From contig JAEZRL010000021.1 in assembly GCA_023440945.1 (NCBI GenBank), positions 1 through 15,043 on the forward strand: a stretch of DNA of 15,043 bases, written 5' to 3'. This DNA comes from Bacteroidota bacterium. GTDB lineage: Bacteria; Bacteroidota; Bacteroidia; Chitinophagales; Chitinophagaceae. Made by a program: the position numbers and the translations under genes. Below, piece by piece: positions 1-6,552 of the stretch (positions within the stretch are counted from its first letter, which is position 1; every line of letters starts with the position of its first letter). The notes beneath the pieces were generated by a model, which saw only the letters and a list, made by a program, of their open reading frames with translations, did no database searches and was not told where the DNA came from.

Positions 1-787
1 TAAAAGGACTTACCAAAAAGCAAAGGCGCTGGAGATGCCTGGAAAGAATTGGAATAAGTTTTCTTGCCAATAAACTGGGCCATACGCTTGTGTATGGGGT
101 GATCTATTGAACAATCTGAGTATGCAATATTTTGGCCGATTAACTCTTATCAAAGTCGGCTACCCAATGACACTTCGTTTCGTTTAGTGAGATTTGACGA
201 AACCATGAACTTCATCCCTAACAAAATATGAAGTCATGTGTGCTGTCGTCACAAACGGCGACACCCCTAACCGATCAATTTGCTATTCCTGTTGACAGCT
301 TAGGCAACCTATCGGTTGACACATCGAAGTTTCACTATATCTGGGACGACATAAAATCTCATAACACACACTTCTGACAGGACAATACAAGTTTGACTAC
401 CCAAAGCTGAAACAGTTTATCCACAGAAAGAACCCCTAAGGATTACAGCATCGCTTTACAACCATAACATAATTTTTGCTTGTACAAGATATATCAGAAT
501 AGGTGATAAATTTTGTCAGAGTCTTATATTTTGGTTTGACATTAATCAAAATTTTGCCTGCGCGAACATCAATTACAGAGAATAAACAAACGCATAACAC
601 AGTGCTTGCCAAAATGACCGATAGCCGAAGCCATTCAACATTAGAATATCTATTGACTGTTCAAATAAAGTTATACCGAAATAAAATAATTTATTTCTAA
701 TGCTCCACCGCCTGTAATGATATTGGGACAAGCCAAAGTATTACTTTTAACTTCTTTGAAGTAGTTTTAATGCAGTAAACAAAACTT
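1..787. other. Gene-poor stretch with decayed coding scraps
   Basis: No intact gene is visible. Short open stretches in all three plus-strand frames are interrupted every few dozen codons. The most protein-like scrap starts with an ATG at 228 and, with one frame change near 370, reads to a stop at about 436; its end reads KFDYPKLKQFIHRKNP. I do not recognise it. A small inverted repeat, CCATAC/GTATGG, lies at 80-97 with a 6-base loop. A single perfect DnaA-box 9-mer, TTATCCACA, lies at 417-425. The 65-codon open frame at 503-700 has a composition I regard as non-coding. The best reading is remnants of lost genes plus the leader region of endonuclease III. Confidence 0.5.
228..436 (+). pseudogene. 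Possible gene remnant, unidentified
   Basis: Starting at the ATG at 228, the plus strand encodes about 49 codons to a TGA near 377. The neighbouring frame then carries on in a protein-like way (TLLTGQYKFDYPKLKQ, then FIHRKNP and a stop). One base lost or gained near 365-370 would join the two parts into a peptide of about 68 residues with ordinary amino-acid composition, including HYIWDDIKSHNT before the break. I recognise no family and see no convincing start signal, so this may equally be the tail of a longer decayed gene or chance. Confidence 0.25.
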
Positions 788-1441
788 ATGGAACAACCTC
801 CCATAAATTGGCAAGAGGCAATGAAGCCGTTGCTTAAAAAGTATAAGAACAAAGAGCATCCTTTAGAAGCAAAGAACTTATATCAAATGTTAGTCATGGT
901 TGTTCTATCTGCGCAAACAACAGATGCCATCATTAATAATATTGCTGCAGACTTATTCAAAACTTTTCCTACCATGCAAAAGCTTTCAAAATCCACGGAG
1001 GAACAGCTTTATCCCTATATTAGCAAGGTTCGTAATTATAAAACAAAAGCAGGTTGGCTGATCGAGATTGCAGGCGCTATTAAAAAAGATGCGTCGATTC
1101 CAACTACAATGGATGATCTGGTAGCTTTACCAGGCATTGGGAGAAAATCAGCAAACGTTATTAAGAGGTTTGCAAAAGCCCCGGCGGAAGGAGTTGTAGT
1201 AGATCTGCATGTTGTTAGGGTGGCTCCACGTTTAGGCATCGTAATAGGTGACAACGCGGAAAAGATCGAAAAGCAACTGATGGCAACACTCCCTCAAAAC
1301 GAATGGGATGCAGGTATGGCAATATCTTTTCTGGGAAGAGAGATTTGCAGACCAACACCCTTGTGCCCTGAGTGCTTAATGCGTCCTGTTTGTGCTTTTT
1401 ATAATAATTGGATACCAAATAAATTAAACCAAAACCTATAA
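788..1441 (+). CDS. nth: Endonuclease III, DNA glycosylase/AP lyase
   Basis: This enzyme starts base-excision repair by removing oxidised pyrimidines and nicking the resulting abasic site. The 217-residue protein has the HhH-GPD fold at close to the usual length (E. coli Nth is 211). The hairpin LPGIGRKSANVI carries Lys120, matching the E. coli catalytic lysine even in number, and VDLHVVRV carries the catalytic Asp139. LSAQTTD near residue 40 is the conserved helix that follows the N-terminus. The C-terminus has four cysteines (187, 193, 196, 202) for a [4Fe-4S] cluster, spaced C-x5-C-x2-C-x5-C. The first gap is one residue shorter than the E. coli C-x6-C. The gene is followed at 10 bp by a small unknown gene on the same strand, and the pol V operon lies about 700 bp downstream. 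Confidence 0.95.
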   Translation: MEQPPINWQEAMKPLLKKYKNKEHPLEAKNLYQMLVMVVLSAQTTDAIINNIAADLFKTFPTMQKLSKSTEEQLYPYISKVRNYKTKAGWLIEIAGAIKKDASIPTTMDDLVALPGIGRKSANVIKRFAKAPAEGVVVDLHVVRVAPRLGIVIGDNAEKIEKQLMATLPQNEWDAGMAISFLGREICRPTPLCPECLMRPVCAFYNNWIPNKLNQNL

Positions 1442-1451
1442 ATCGGATTGT

Positions 1452-1697
1452 ATGATTGCTGAAAATATCCCAGGTGGATCTGCGTTTGAGATAAACGTTG
1501 AATATGAAGGAAAAAACCACCAGTTACAGGTAAAACCTAAAAACTATACTGACCAGGTTTTATACGAGATCTACGATAACGGTCTTCTTTGCGTAATAGG
1601 CTTGACCGAAGAAAAAAAATGGGAAGCAGACCGAGACATTCATATGGCGTTTGTAGAGAAAATTGGTGATGCAATAGATAAGGTTGAATCTGTTTAA
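1452..1697 (+). CDS. Small conserved-looking protein of unknown function
   Basis: This 81-residue protein begins 10 bp after the endonuclease III stop, so it is probably co-transcribed with it. It has no signal peptide, membrane segment or cysteine cluster. The first half alternates hydrophobic and polar residues (FEINVEYEGKNHQLQVKP), as expected for a beta hairpin. The C-terminus (AFVEKIGDAIDKVE) looks like an amphipathic helix. The FxIxxxYxGK opening resembles that of the broken gene at 9006-9280 in general style (FQINYKGQ), but I cannot show homology. Steady codon use and the close spacing favour a real gene. Function unknown. Confidence 0.7.
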   Translation: MIAENIPGGSAFEINVEYEGKNHQLQVKPKNYTDQVLYEIYDNGLLCVIGLTEEKKWEADRDIHMAFVEKIGDAIDKVESV

Positions 1698-1729
1698 TCT
1701 ATAAAACCAACCCTCAAAAAACAAACCTG

Positions 1730-2041
1730 ATGGACGAAGAGCGTGAGATTTCCGATGGGCGCTATTTCGAAATAGATTATACCGCTACTGCATTCACTGC
1801 GCACTTTTGTATGCAGGGAAAACTTTGCCCGGCAAGCTTTATGCGTGAAGCAACTTCAGACGGCTCAGAACCGATATTTACCGACCGTTTTATGGTATCC
1901 CTTCTGCATCCGGAAATTGGTACGGTTACATTCTACCTCATTTTTGTAGATCACTCCTGGCAATTCGATGGGGATATTCCCTTAATTGGAGGAGAACTTC
2001 TGGAATGGTGTGATGAAAAAATTCGTCAGCACGACTTCTAA
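1730..2041 (+). CDS. Protein of unknown function, 103 residues
   Basis: This acidic soluble protein follows the previous small gene by 32 bp on the same strand and may be the last gene of an nth-led transcription unit. The middle is rich in aromatic and beta-type residues (ATAFTAHFCMQGK, GTVTFYLIFVDHSWQFDG), and the end (GELLEWCDEKIRQHDF) looks helical. I recognise no domain. It has two tryptophans and three cysteines, without metal-site spacing. After its stop comes a 111-bp gap containing the promoter of the pol V operon, which marks a transcriptional boundary. Confidence 0.65.
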   Translation: MDEEREISDGRYFEIDYTATAFTAHFCMQGKLCPASFMREATSDGSEPIFTDRFMVSLLHPEIGTVTFYLIFVDHSWQFDGDIPLIGGELLEWCDEKIRQHDF

Positions 2042-2092
2042 GCTGTCAATCAATAAAGTATAGTTAGTTTAAAATTTAATGTTGCATTCCTC

Positions 2093-2124
2093 TTGCTTAT
2101 GCCAATTTCTTTGGCATAAATTTG
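2093..2124 (+). promoter_or_regulatory. Predicted Bacteroidota-type promoter of the umuD'C operon
   Basis: TAAATTTG at 2117-2124 is an exact match to the Bacteroidota -7 element TAnnTTTG. A TTG at 2093-2095 stands 21 bp upstream, about where the -33 element is expected. Transcription would begin near 2129-2132, leaving a leader of roughly 20 bases before the ATG at 2153. The prediction rests on consensus matching only. Confidence 0.5.
2097..2119. promoter_or_regulatory. Inverted repeat inside the promoter, candidate operator
   Basis: Two perfect 9-bp arms, TTATGCCAA (2097-2105) and TTGGCATAA (2111-2119), are separated by 5 bp. The dyad fills the gap between the -33 and -7 elements and overlaps the first three bases of the -7 box. 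A dimeric repressor bound there would block RNA polymerase. By position it is a candidate damage-response operator for the translesion polymerase operon. The regulator is not in this window. No second copy of the dyad was seen by eye. Confidence 0.5.
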
Positions 2125-2152
2125 CTAATTATTTTAGTATAAATAGTTGAAT

Positions 2153-2524
2153 ATGGGATTTCCTTCTCCAGCCATGGACTATATGGAAGATAGAATTGAT
2201 CTGAATAAAGAGCTGATGCCTCACCCGCTATCAACTTTTATTTTTAAGTATGAGGGAGACGCAATGATCAACGCATTTATACCACCAAGGGCGTTATTAC
2301 TGGTAGACCGGTCCGTAACAGCAAAAACCGGAGATATTGTTCTTGCTGTAATTGATGGAGAATATACGGTGAGATACCTTCAGAAAAACGATTTTAAGTG
2401 CAAATTGATAGCGGCAAACAGAAAGTATAAGGATATTGAAGTAACATTTGAAATGAATATGACCGTGTGGGGCGTGGTTACTGCAGTAATAAGTAAACCA
2501 AATGAATTAAAATGTATGCTTTAG
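2153..2524 (+). CDS. umuD: UmuD'-like pol V accessory subunit, protease-dead and pre-truncated
   Basis: This is the partner subunit of translesion DNA polymerase V, in the UmuD/LexA peptidase-S24 family. E. coli UmuD is 139 residues and is activated when RecA filaments trigger self-cleavage between Cys24 and Gly25. This 123-residue protein begins M-GFPSPAMDY, exactly the sequence after that cut, so it has the form of mature UmuD'. An in-frame TAG at 2144-2146 rules out a longer N-terminus; a TTG at 2147 would add only two residues. The catalytic serine of the SGDSM motif is Ala37 (EGDAM, equivalent to Ser60), and the general-base lysine is Arg74 (EYTVRYL, equivalent to Lys97). It overlaps umuC by 13 bp, which implies translational coupling. 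The family call is firm; loss of protease activity is inferred from the residues. Confidence 0.9.
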   Translation: MGFPSPAMDYMEDRIDLNKELMPHPLSTFIFKYEGDAMINAFIPPRALLLVDRSVTAKTGDIVLAVIDGEYTVRYLQKNDFKCKLIAANRKYKDIEVTFEMNMTVWGVVTAVISKPNELKCML

Positions 2525-3774
2525 TCGATTGTAACAACTTCTATTGTTCCTGCGAACGTCTTTTCAATCCGAAATTGGAAGGGCGTCCGGTGATCGTTTT
2601 GAGCAACAACGATGGTTGCGCAATTGCACGAAGCGATGAGGCAAAAGCGCTGGGTATTGAAATGGCAATGCCTGCGTTCATGATAGAAGATGTGATTAAA
2701 AAAAATAATGTGGCGGTTTTTTCATCCAATTATACATTGTATGGTGATATGAGCGAAAGGGTAATGAAAACTTTATCTGCTTTTGTACCAAGAATAGAAT
2801 TGTATTCAATTGATGAAGCTTTTCTTGACATGCATGATCTCGCGTACCAGGACTTGCTGAAGCTGGGTATGCAGATAAGAAAAACAGTGATGAAAAATAT
2901 TGGCATTCCTGTTACTGTTGGGATCGCTGCTACTAAAACCCTTGCAAAACTTGCTAACCGTTTCGCAAAGAAAAAAAGAAAAGATATCGGCGTTCATTGG
3001 TTGGCAAATGATTACCTGGTAAAAGAAGCTTTAGAAGCAACCGAAGTACAGGATATATGGGGAATAGGAAAACAATATGCTTTATTCCTGAAAAGGCACG
3101 GATTTAAAACTGCAGCTGATTTTGTAAACGCACCTGAAGAATGGGTGCGAAAAAACATGTCTGTGGTAAGGCAGCGTTTATTAAATGAACTAAAAGGAAT
3201 TCCTGCTATTGAATGGGAATTTGAGCCAAAAGCAAAAAAGAATATTTGTTCCTCCAGATCTTTTGGGCAACTTCTTATTAAAAAAGAAGAAATAATACAG
3301 GCACTTACAAACTTTTGTGCTATTTGTTCAGCGAAATTAAGATCAGAAAAATCGTGTGCACAAAAACTGCATGTATTCATTCATACTAATCCTTATCGCA
3401 CGGAAGACAAACAATATGTGAGGTCCATCACCATTCAAATGGATGTTGCAACGAATGATACAACAGAAATAATCAAGTATGCACTTAAAGGACTAAACAT
3501 TATTTTTCAGGATGGTTATAATTATCACAAGGTGGGTATAATAGCGCTTGATCTTGTTCCGGAAAAACAGATTCAGTCAAGTATGTTTGATAATACAGAC
3601 AGACTAAAGGGTAAAACGGTCATGACTGCAATAGATAAACTGAATAAAACATTTGGTCGGAACGTAGTTCGATTTGCAGTGCAGGGTTACGAGAATCGTC
3701 ATAAATTAAGAGCAGAATATTTATCGAAAAGATACACCACAAACATCAATGAAGTAGTGACCGTTAAATCATAG
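2512..3774 (+). CDS. umuC: DNA polymerase V catalytic subunit, Y-family
   Basis: This error-prone polymerase copies past damaged bases together with UmuD'. The 420-residue length matches E. coli UmuC (422) and all key sites align: Asp6 in MYALVD and Asp101-Glu102 in YSIDEAF bind the catalytic metals, and Tyr11 (NNFYC) is the steric-gate position that excludes ribonucleotides. A helix-hairpin-helix thumb region (VQDIWGIGKQYA) lies near residues 179-190. The little-finger/UmuC C-terminal domain follows from about residue 240. QSSMF at 355-359 matches the sliding-clamp binding motif in the place where E. coli has QLNLF. Nothing appears truncated. The start overlaps the end of the umuD-like gene, and the next gene begins 2 bp after its stop. 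Confidence 0.96.
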   Translation: MYALVDCNNFYCSCERLFNPKLEGRPVIVLSNNDGCAIARSDEAKALGIEMAMPAFMIEDVIKKNNVAVFSSNYTLYGDMSERVMKTLSAFVPRIELYSIDEAFLDMHDLAYQDLLKLGMQIRKTVMKNIGIPVTVGIAATKTLAKLANRFAKKKRKDIGVHWLANDYLVKEALEATEVQDIWGIGKQYALFLKRHGFKTAADFVNAPEEWVRKNMSVVRQRLLNELKGIPAIEWEFEPKAKKNICSSRSFGQLLIKKEEIIQALTNFCAICSAKLRSEKSCAQKLHVFIHTNPYRTEDKQYVRSITIQMDVATNDTTEIIKYALKGLNIIFQDGYNYHKVGIIALDLVPEKQIQSSMFDNTDRLKGKTVMTAIDKLNKTFGRNVVRFAVQGYENRHKLRAEYLSKRYTTNINEVVTVKS

Positions 3775-3776
3775 CT

Positions 3777-4280
3777 ATGTTCAATATACTCGAAAGGTTT
3801 AAACCACAAATGATAGAAGGCTTCAGAAAGATGAACCACCGGTACCTGGTATCACAAACTTACAGGGAGGGCTATGATCATTTTAATGACAATCCTAAAG
3901 ACTGTCTGTTATTTACCGATTATGAAGATTTAGGAATGGCCAATGTTCATTTCAGAGATGTAAAAAACGACAAGTATGCAGCATTGATGGATCTTGAACG
4001 GGAAGATCATCGCAATAAAATATATCAATTACTGCAGCCGGAGTCAAGGTTCGATGTTTATTGCGCTTTTATAAATAATGCCAAACAAGTGAAAGCAAGA
4101 GCTGATGTAAAATTTGATGGTAACATCAGGCGATATATTTCTAAAAACACCACATGGCGCATTGGATCAGATAAAACAATTACGCCGCAGCTTCAGTTGA
4201 TATTCGGAGAAATATTTGTTGTTATACGGTACGCAGGTCAGCAATTAAGAATTAAATTAGCTGATCTCGAAAGAACATAA
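3777..4280 (+). CDS. Unknown protein in the pol V operon
   Basis: This 167-residue soluble protein sits between umuC (2 bp away) and the SRAP gene (3 bp away), so it is almost certainly co-expressed with both. I recognise no domain. The N-terminal half is rich in charged and aromatic residues and probably helical (ILERFKPQMIEGFRKMNHRY). The segment at about 108-167 alternates like beta strands (TITPQLQLIFGEIFVVIRY) and is basic, which would suit nucleic-acid contact. It has two scattered cysteines, no metal cluster and no signal peptide. From position alone, a role as an accessory factor in lesion bypass is a reasonable guess; nothing in the sequence proves it. Confidence 0.8.
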   Translation: MFNILERFKPQMIEGFRKMNHRYLVSQTYREGYDHFNDNPKDCLLFTDYEDLGMANVHFRDVKNDKYAALMDLEREDHRNKIYQLLQPESRFDVYCAFINNAKQVKARADVKFDGNIRRYISKNTTWRIGSDKTITPQLQLIFGEIFVVIRYAGQQLRIKLADLERT

Positions 4281-4283
4281 ATT

Positions 4284-5081
4284 ATGTGCTACGATATATC
4301 CTTTACAGTTGCAATAAGAGCATTAGAAGATTATTTTCCTGATTTGATAATAAGTGATCAGATCTCAATGGATTTCGATCTCACAGTGCATGTACAAGCC
4401 CAATCTTATCGAAAATATCCTATTGTTCTAATGGATGAAGGAAGATATAAACTGAAGATGTTTGAGTGGGGAATTATTGCTAATTACATGGACACTCCTG
4501 AAAAGATCAGGAAAGGACGTTCTACCATGTGTAATATAAGAAGCGAAAAAATACTCGATAAGAAATCATTTTGGTATAGGATAAGAAAAAACAGATGCCT
4601 CATTCCTGTTACCGGCATATATGAGCATAGAGAAATAAAAGGCTGGAAAAACAAAGTGCCCTATTTTGTAAGCCTGAAAGATCGTGAACTGTTCTGCATT
4701 CCTGGTTTATACTATTACAATGAAAAAAATGCAGATGTAGAAACAGGCGAAATAAAAGGCATGTATTCACTTATCACCAGGCCTGCCAATTCTGTAATGC
4801 AGATGATACATAATGGTGGTGACAATGCCTTTCGGATGCCATTGTTTTTACCAAAGGAACTTGAATTGAAATGGCTCGATCCAAATCTTACTGATGAAGA
4901 ATTGCAGTCAATATTAGATTATGAAATGCCGGCAGAAGAATTGGATTACTGGACAACCTGGACTATTAGATCAACCAAACCACATCCTGCAGAAGGTAAA
5001 AAGAATGATAAATACGAGTGGCCTAACCTGCCGCCGTTGGGTAATGATGATGGGACTCTCAAGGAAAATCTTTTATTCTAA
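4284..5081 (+). CDS. SRAP-domain protein, abasic-site crosslinker (YedK/HMCES family)
   Basis: SRAP proteins form a thiazolidine crosslink through Cys2 with abasic sites in single-stranded DNA, protecting them from cleavage and from mutagenic bypass. Here Met-Cys2 opens the protein, so removal of Met exposes the reactive cysteine. MCNIRSEKI (82-90) corresponds to the NARSE DNA-binding motif. RCLIPVTGIYEHRE (104-117) carries the conserved Glu114. His176 in MIHNGGDNAFRMP matches the active-site histidine. E. coli has a short H-x-RMP turn there, and this protein has six extra residues. The length, 265, is somewhat above that of E. coli YedK (about 222). It is the last gene of the umuD'C operon, a partnership known for this family in bacteria. 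It ends before a convergent gene. Confidence 0.93.
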   Translation: MCYDISFTVAIRALEDYFPDLIISDQISMDFDLTVHVQAQSYRKYPIVLMDEGRYKLKMFEWGIIANYMDTPEKIRKGRSTMCNIRSEKILDKKSFWYRIRKNRCLIPVTGIYEHREIKGWKNKVPYFVSLKDRELFCIPGLYYYNEKNADVETGEIKGMYSLITRPANSVMQMIHNGGDNAFRMPLFLPKELELKWLDPNLTDEELQSILDYEMPAEELDYWTTWTIRSTKPHPAEGKKNDKYEWPNLPPLGNDDGTLKENLLF

Positions 5082-5111
5082 AACCGTAGCGTATATATAT
5101 TGGGAAAACGT

Positions 5112-5324
5112 TTAGAAAGCTATAATTTCAGAAGATAATACTTTATAGCTATCTGTATCTTCTTGCCATAATAATTCTTCTTTTACAATAACGGCATCTG
5201 TAAAGCTTTCCCTTTTATCAGTCTTTGCTTTTTTCAAAGATTCACATGTTGTATAAAGCACTGCCCTCTCCGGATTACTTAAATAACGACTATCATAAAG
5301 ACAGAAAACAACCTTTTTTTCCAT
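5112..5324 (-). CDS. Small protein of unknown function, 70 residues
   Basis: This minus-strand gene converges with the SRAP gene, with 30 bp between their stops. The N-terminus (MEKKVVFCLYDSRYLSNPERAVLYTTCESLKKAKTD, shortened here to its main features: a beta strand, a DSRY turn, then a helix with SLKKAK) suggests a compact alpha/beta fold. I recognise no family. A perfect 16-bp palindrome lies 10 bp upstream of its ATG, and an 8-bp inverted repeat (AGCTATAA 5118-5125, TTATAGCT 5143-5150) lies across its 3' end. Steady composition and the regulatory-looking upstream site support a real gene. Confidence 0.6.
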   Translation of the reverse strand: MEKKVVFCLYDSRYLSNPERAVLYTTCESLKKAKTDKRESFTDAVIVKEELLWQEDTDSYKVLSSEIIAF

Positions 5325-5333
5325 AGTAACTTT

Positions 5334-5349
5334 TTAAACTGCAGTTTAA
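5334..5349. promoter_or_regulatory. Perfect 16-bp palindrome upstream of the small gene
   Basis: TTAAACTGCAGTTTAA is fully self-complementary and lies 10-25 bp before the ATG of the minus-strand gene that starts at 5324. That is where a repressor would cover the leader or ribosome-binding area. A second, shorter palindrome, AAGCGCTT, lies further upstream at 5375-5382. Binding by a homodimeric regulator is inferred from the symmetry. Confidence 0.4.
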
Positions 5350-5455
5350 TAATGCAATTCTGTAATGCTATTCGAAGCGCTTTCGCTAACATGAAATTAA
5401 ACTTCAGTCAGCTTTATCTAAATTCTTGATGTACTGCAAAGAACCTCTGAATGTT

Positions 5456-5950
5456 TTATTTAGATAATAAAAACGCTTTACATATTTCAACCACTTTTCT
5501 ACACTCTGCAACATCAAACATTCCGATATGACAGTCTTCTTGAGGAATGTTCATTTGGCTTGAAAGCCATAGATAGGCCTTGTTTCTATTTCCGATGTTC
5601 GGTATGTATTCTTTCCATATTTTATTTATCAAGCCTGTTTTAGCAATTTTGTCAAAATAAAAATGTGCCTCTTTTTTTGCTTCTCGCAACTCTTTGTTTG
5701 ATAGCCTCCCTAATGCCTTATCCGTTCCTTTATGAACACCTACATAGGCATCACAAGGCTTACATATATAAATCATGCCATAAGACTTACCATAAACAAA
5801 TGAGCTGTCAACATACTCTGTGTTATTCCAGCAATACGGGCACACCAGACCTTCCAACATCAAGTTCGCCGGAGTTGGTGGCTGCTGTTCAGCTATTGAC
5901 TCTGTATTGCTTTGCAATATGCTTTCGGTTCCTTGTTCAGAAGCGAGCAT
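5456..5950 (-). CDS. Zinc-finger-containing protein, PF11672/DUF3268-like
   Basis: This 164-residue protein has a typical two-CxxC zinc ribbon: CPYC (37-40) and CKPC (63-66). The ribbon is followed by DAYVGVHKGTDKALGRLSN (67-85) and, near the C-terminus, CHIGMFDVAECRKVVEIC (140-157). That order matches what I know of the zinc-finger domain family PF11672 (DUF3268). The family's function is not established; it occurs in mobile and repair-rich regions. The first 30 residues are Gln/Ser/Thr-rich and probably disordered, so translation could also begin at Met31. The gene is divergent from the gene starting at 6073 and shares its upstream region. Confidence 0.8.
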   Translation of the reverse strand: MLASEQGTESILQSNTESIAEQQPPTPANLMLEGLVCPYCWNNTEYVDSSFVYGKSYGMIYICKPCDAYVGVHKGTDKALGRLSNKELREAKKEAHFYFDKIAKTGLINKIWKEYIPNIGNRNKAYLWLSSQMNIPQEDCHIGMFDVAECRKVVEICKAFLLSK

Positions 5951-5964
5951 AATATGTAGGTTTT
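5933..5964 (+). promoter_or_regulatory. Possible promoter for the downstream plus-strand gene
   Basis: TTG (5933-5935) and TAGGTTTT (5957-5964, 7 of 8 to TAnnTTTG) are 21 bp apart, the same spacing as in the predicted umuD'C promoter. The elements overlap the start of the divergent zinc-finger gene. Weak consensus evidence only. Confidence 0.25.
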
Positions 5965-6072
5965 GGTAATTCTAATAGTTTAAATACAACTGCAAGGTGA
6001 AAATAATGAATGTTTATGTATTCTGCTTGTGGCACAGTTTTTAATCTTTTTATTGACAATAATTCTCCTAAT

Positions 6073-6528
6073 ATGTCCAAAATAAGCGAGAAGAGAGCGG
6101 CGAAAGAAACCGCTAATTCAGTTAGAGAAGAAGCATCGGAAGTAGTGAAATATAAATTGTTTGGAGAATATATAGAGTTTGAACAGACGGAAGTAGGAGA
6201 ATTAATTCAAAAATTCTACGATAATGAAATAAATCTTTTGTGGGGATGGATTTGGGATAGCGGCATGGGTGAATTTATTATTGGTAGAGTGAACTTTTTC
6301 TGGCCTGTATCGGTATCATCATACTACTATGATGCACCTGAAGAATTGAAGTCTTTTGTTGCGCAAATAGCAATTGATTGGGTACTGGTAGAAGATTGTA
6401 TATCGTTGATGGCTTATTGCGCAGCTTGCCTTCGTCCTACATCACCATATACAAGATGGTATCTTCGAAAATACGATGAGAAAAAGAAGAGTGGAAAACA
6501 CTTTCGAACTTTGGAACTACCAGCCTAG
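6073..6528 (+). CDS. Protein of unknown function, 151 residues
   Basis: I do not recognise this protein. I chose the ATG at 6073 because what follows (MSKISEKRAAKETANSVRE) is a normal charged helix. The 21 extra residues gained by starting at 6010 (beginning MFMYSACGTVF) look like translated leader; 6010 remains possible. The middle is unusually aromatic: LLWGWIWDSGMGEF and VNFFWPVSVSSYYYD lie at roughly residues 55-90 counted from 6073. A hydrophobic helix containing DWVLVEDCISLMAYCAACL follows. The end is basic (RWYLRKYDEKKKSGKHFR). There is no signal peptide and no clear membrane segment. It converges with ligD, 24 bp apart, without an obvious terminator. Confidence 0.65.
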   Translation: MSKISEKRAAKETANSVREEASEVVKYKLFGEYIEFEQTEVGELIQKFYDNEINLLWGWIWDSGMGEFIIGRVNFFWPVSVSSYYYDAPEELKSFVAQIAIDWVLVEDCISLMAYCAACLRPTSPYTRWYLRKYDEKKKSGKHFRTLELPA

Positions 6529-6552
6529 TTTAATCTTAATTGTTCATAATCC

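Noticed and set aside
1..72. Left-edge frame reading YQKAKALEMPGK, reminiscent of a Rho N-terminal-like motif
   Set aside because: Only about a dozen residues show any resemblance, the frame ends at once, and no other part of such a gene is visible.
417..425. Perfect DnaA box TTATCCACA, hinting at a replication origin
   Set aside because: Only one copy was seen, with no cluster, no AT-rich unwinding repeat and no dnaA, dnaN or rep gene nearby. A lone 9-mer can occur by chance.
503..700. 65-codon open frame on the plus strand
   Set aside because: Composition is unlike a protein, there is no supporting start signal, and it lies in a stretch with other decayed pieces.
6010..6072. Upstream start for the 151-residue protein
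   Set aside because: The added 21 residues look like translated leader and precede a normal-looking N-terminus; kept as an alternative in the entry rather than adopted.
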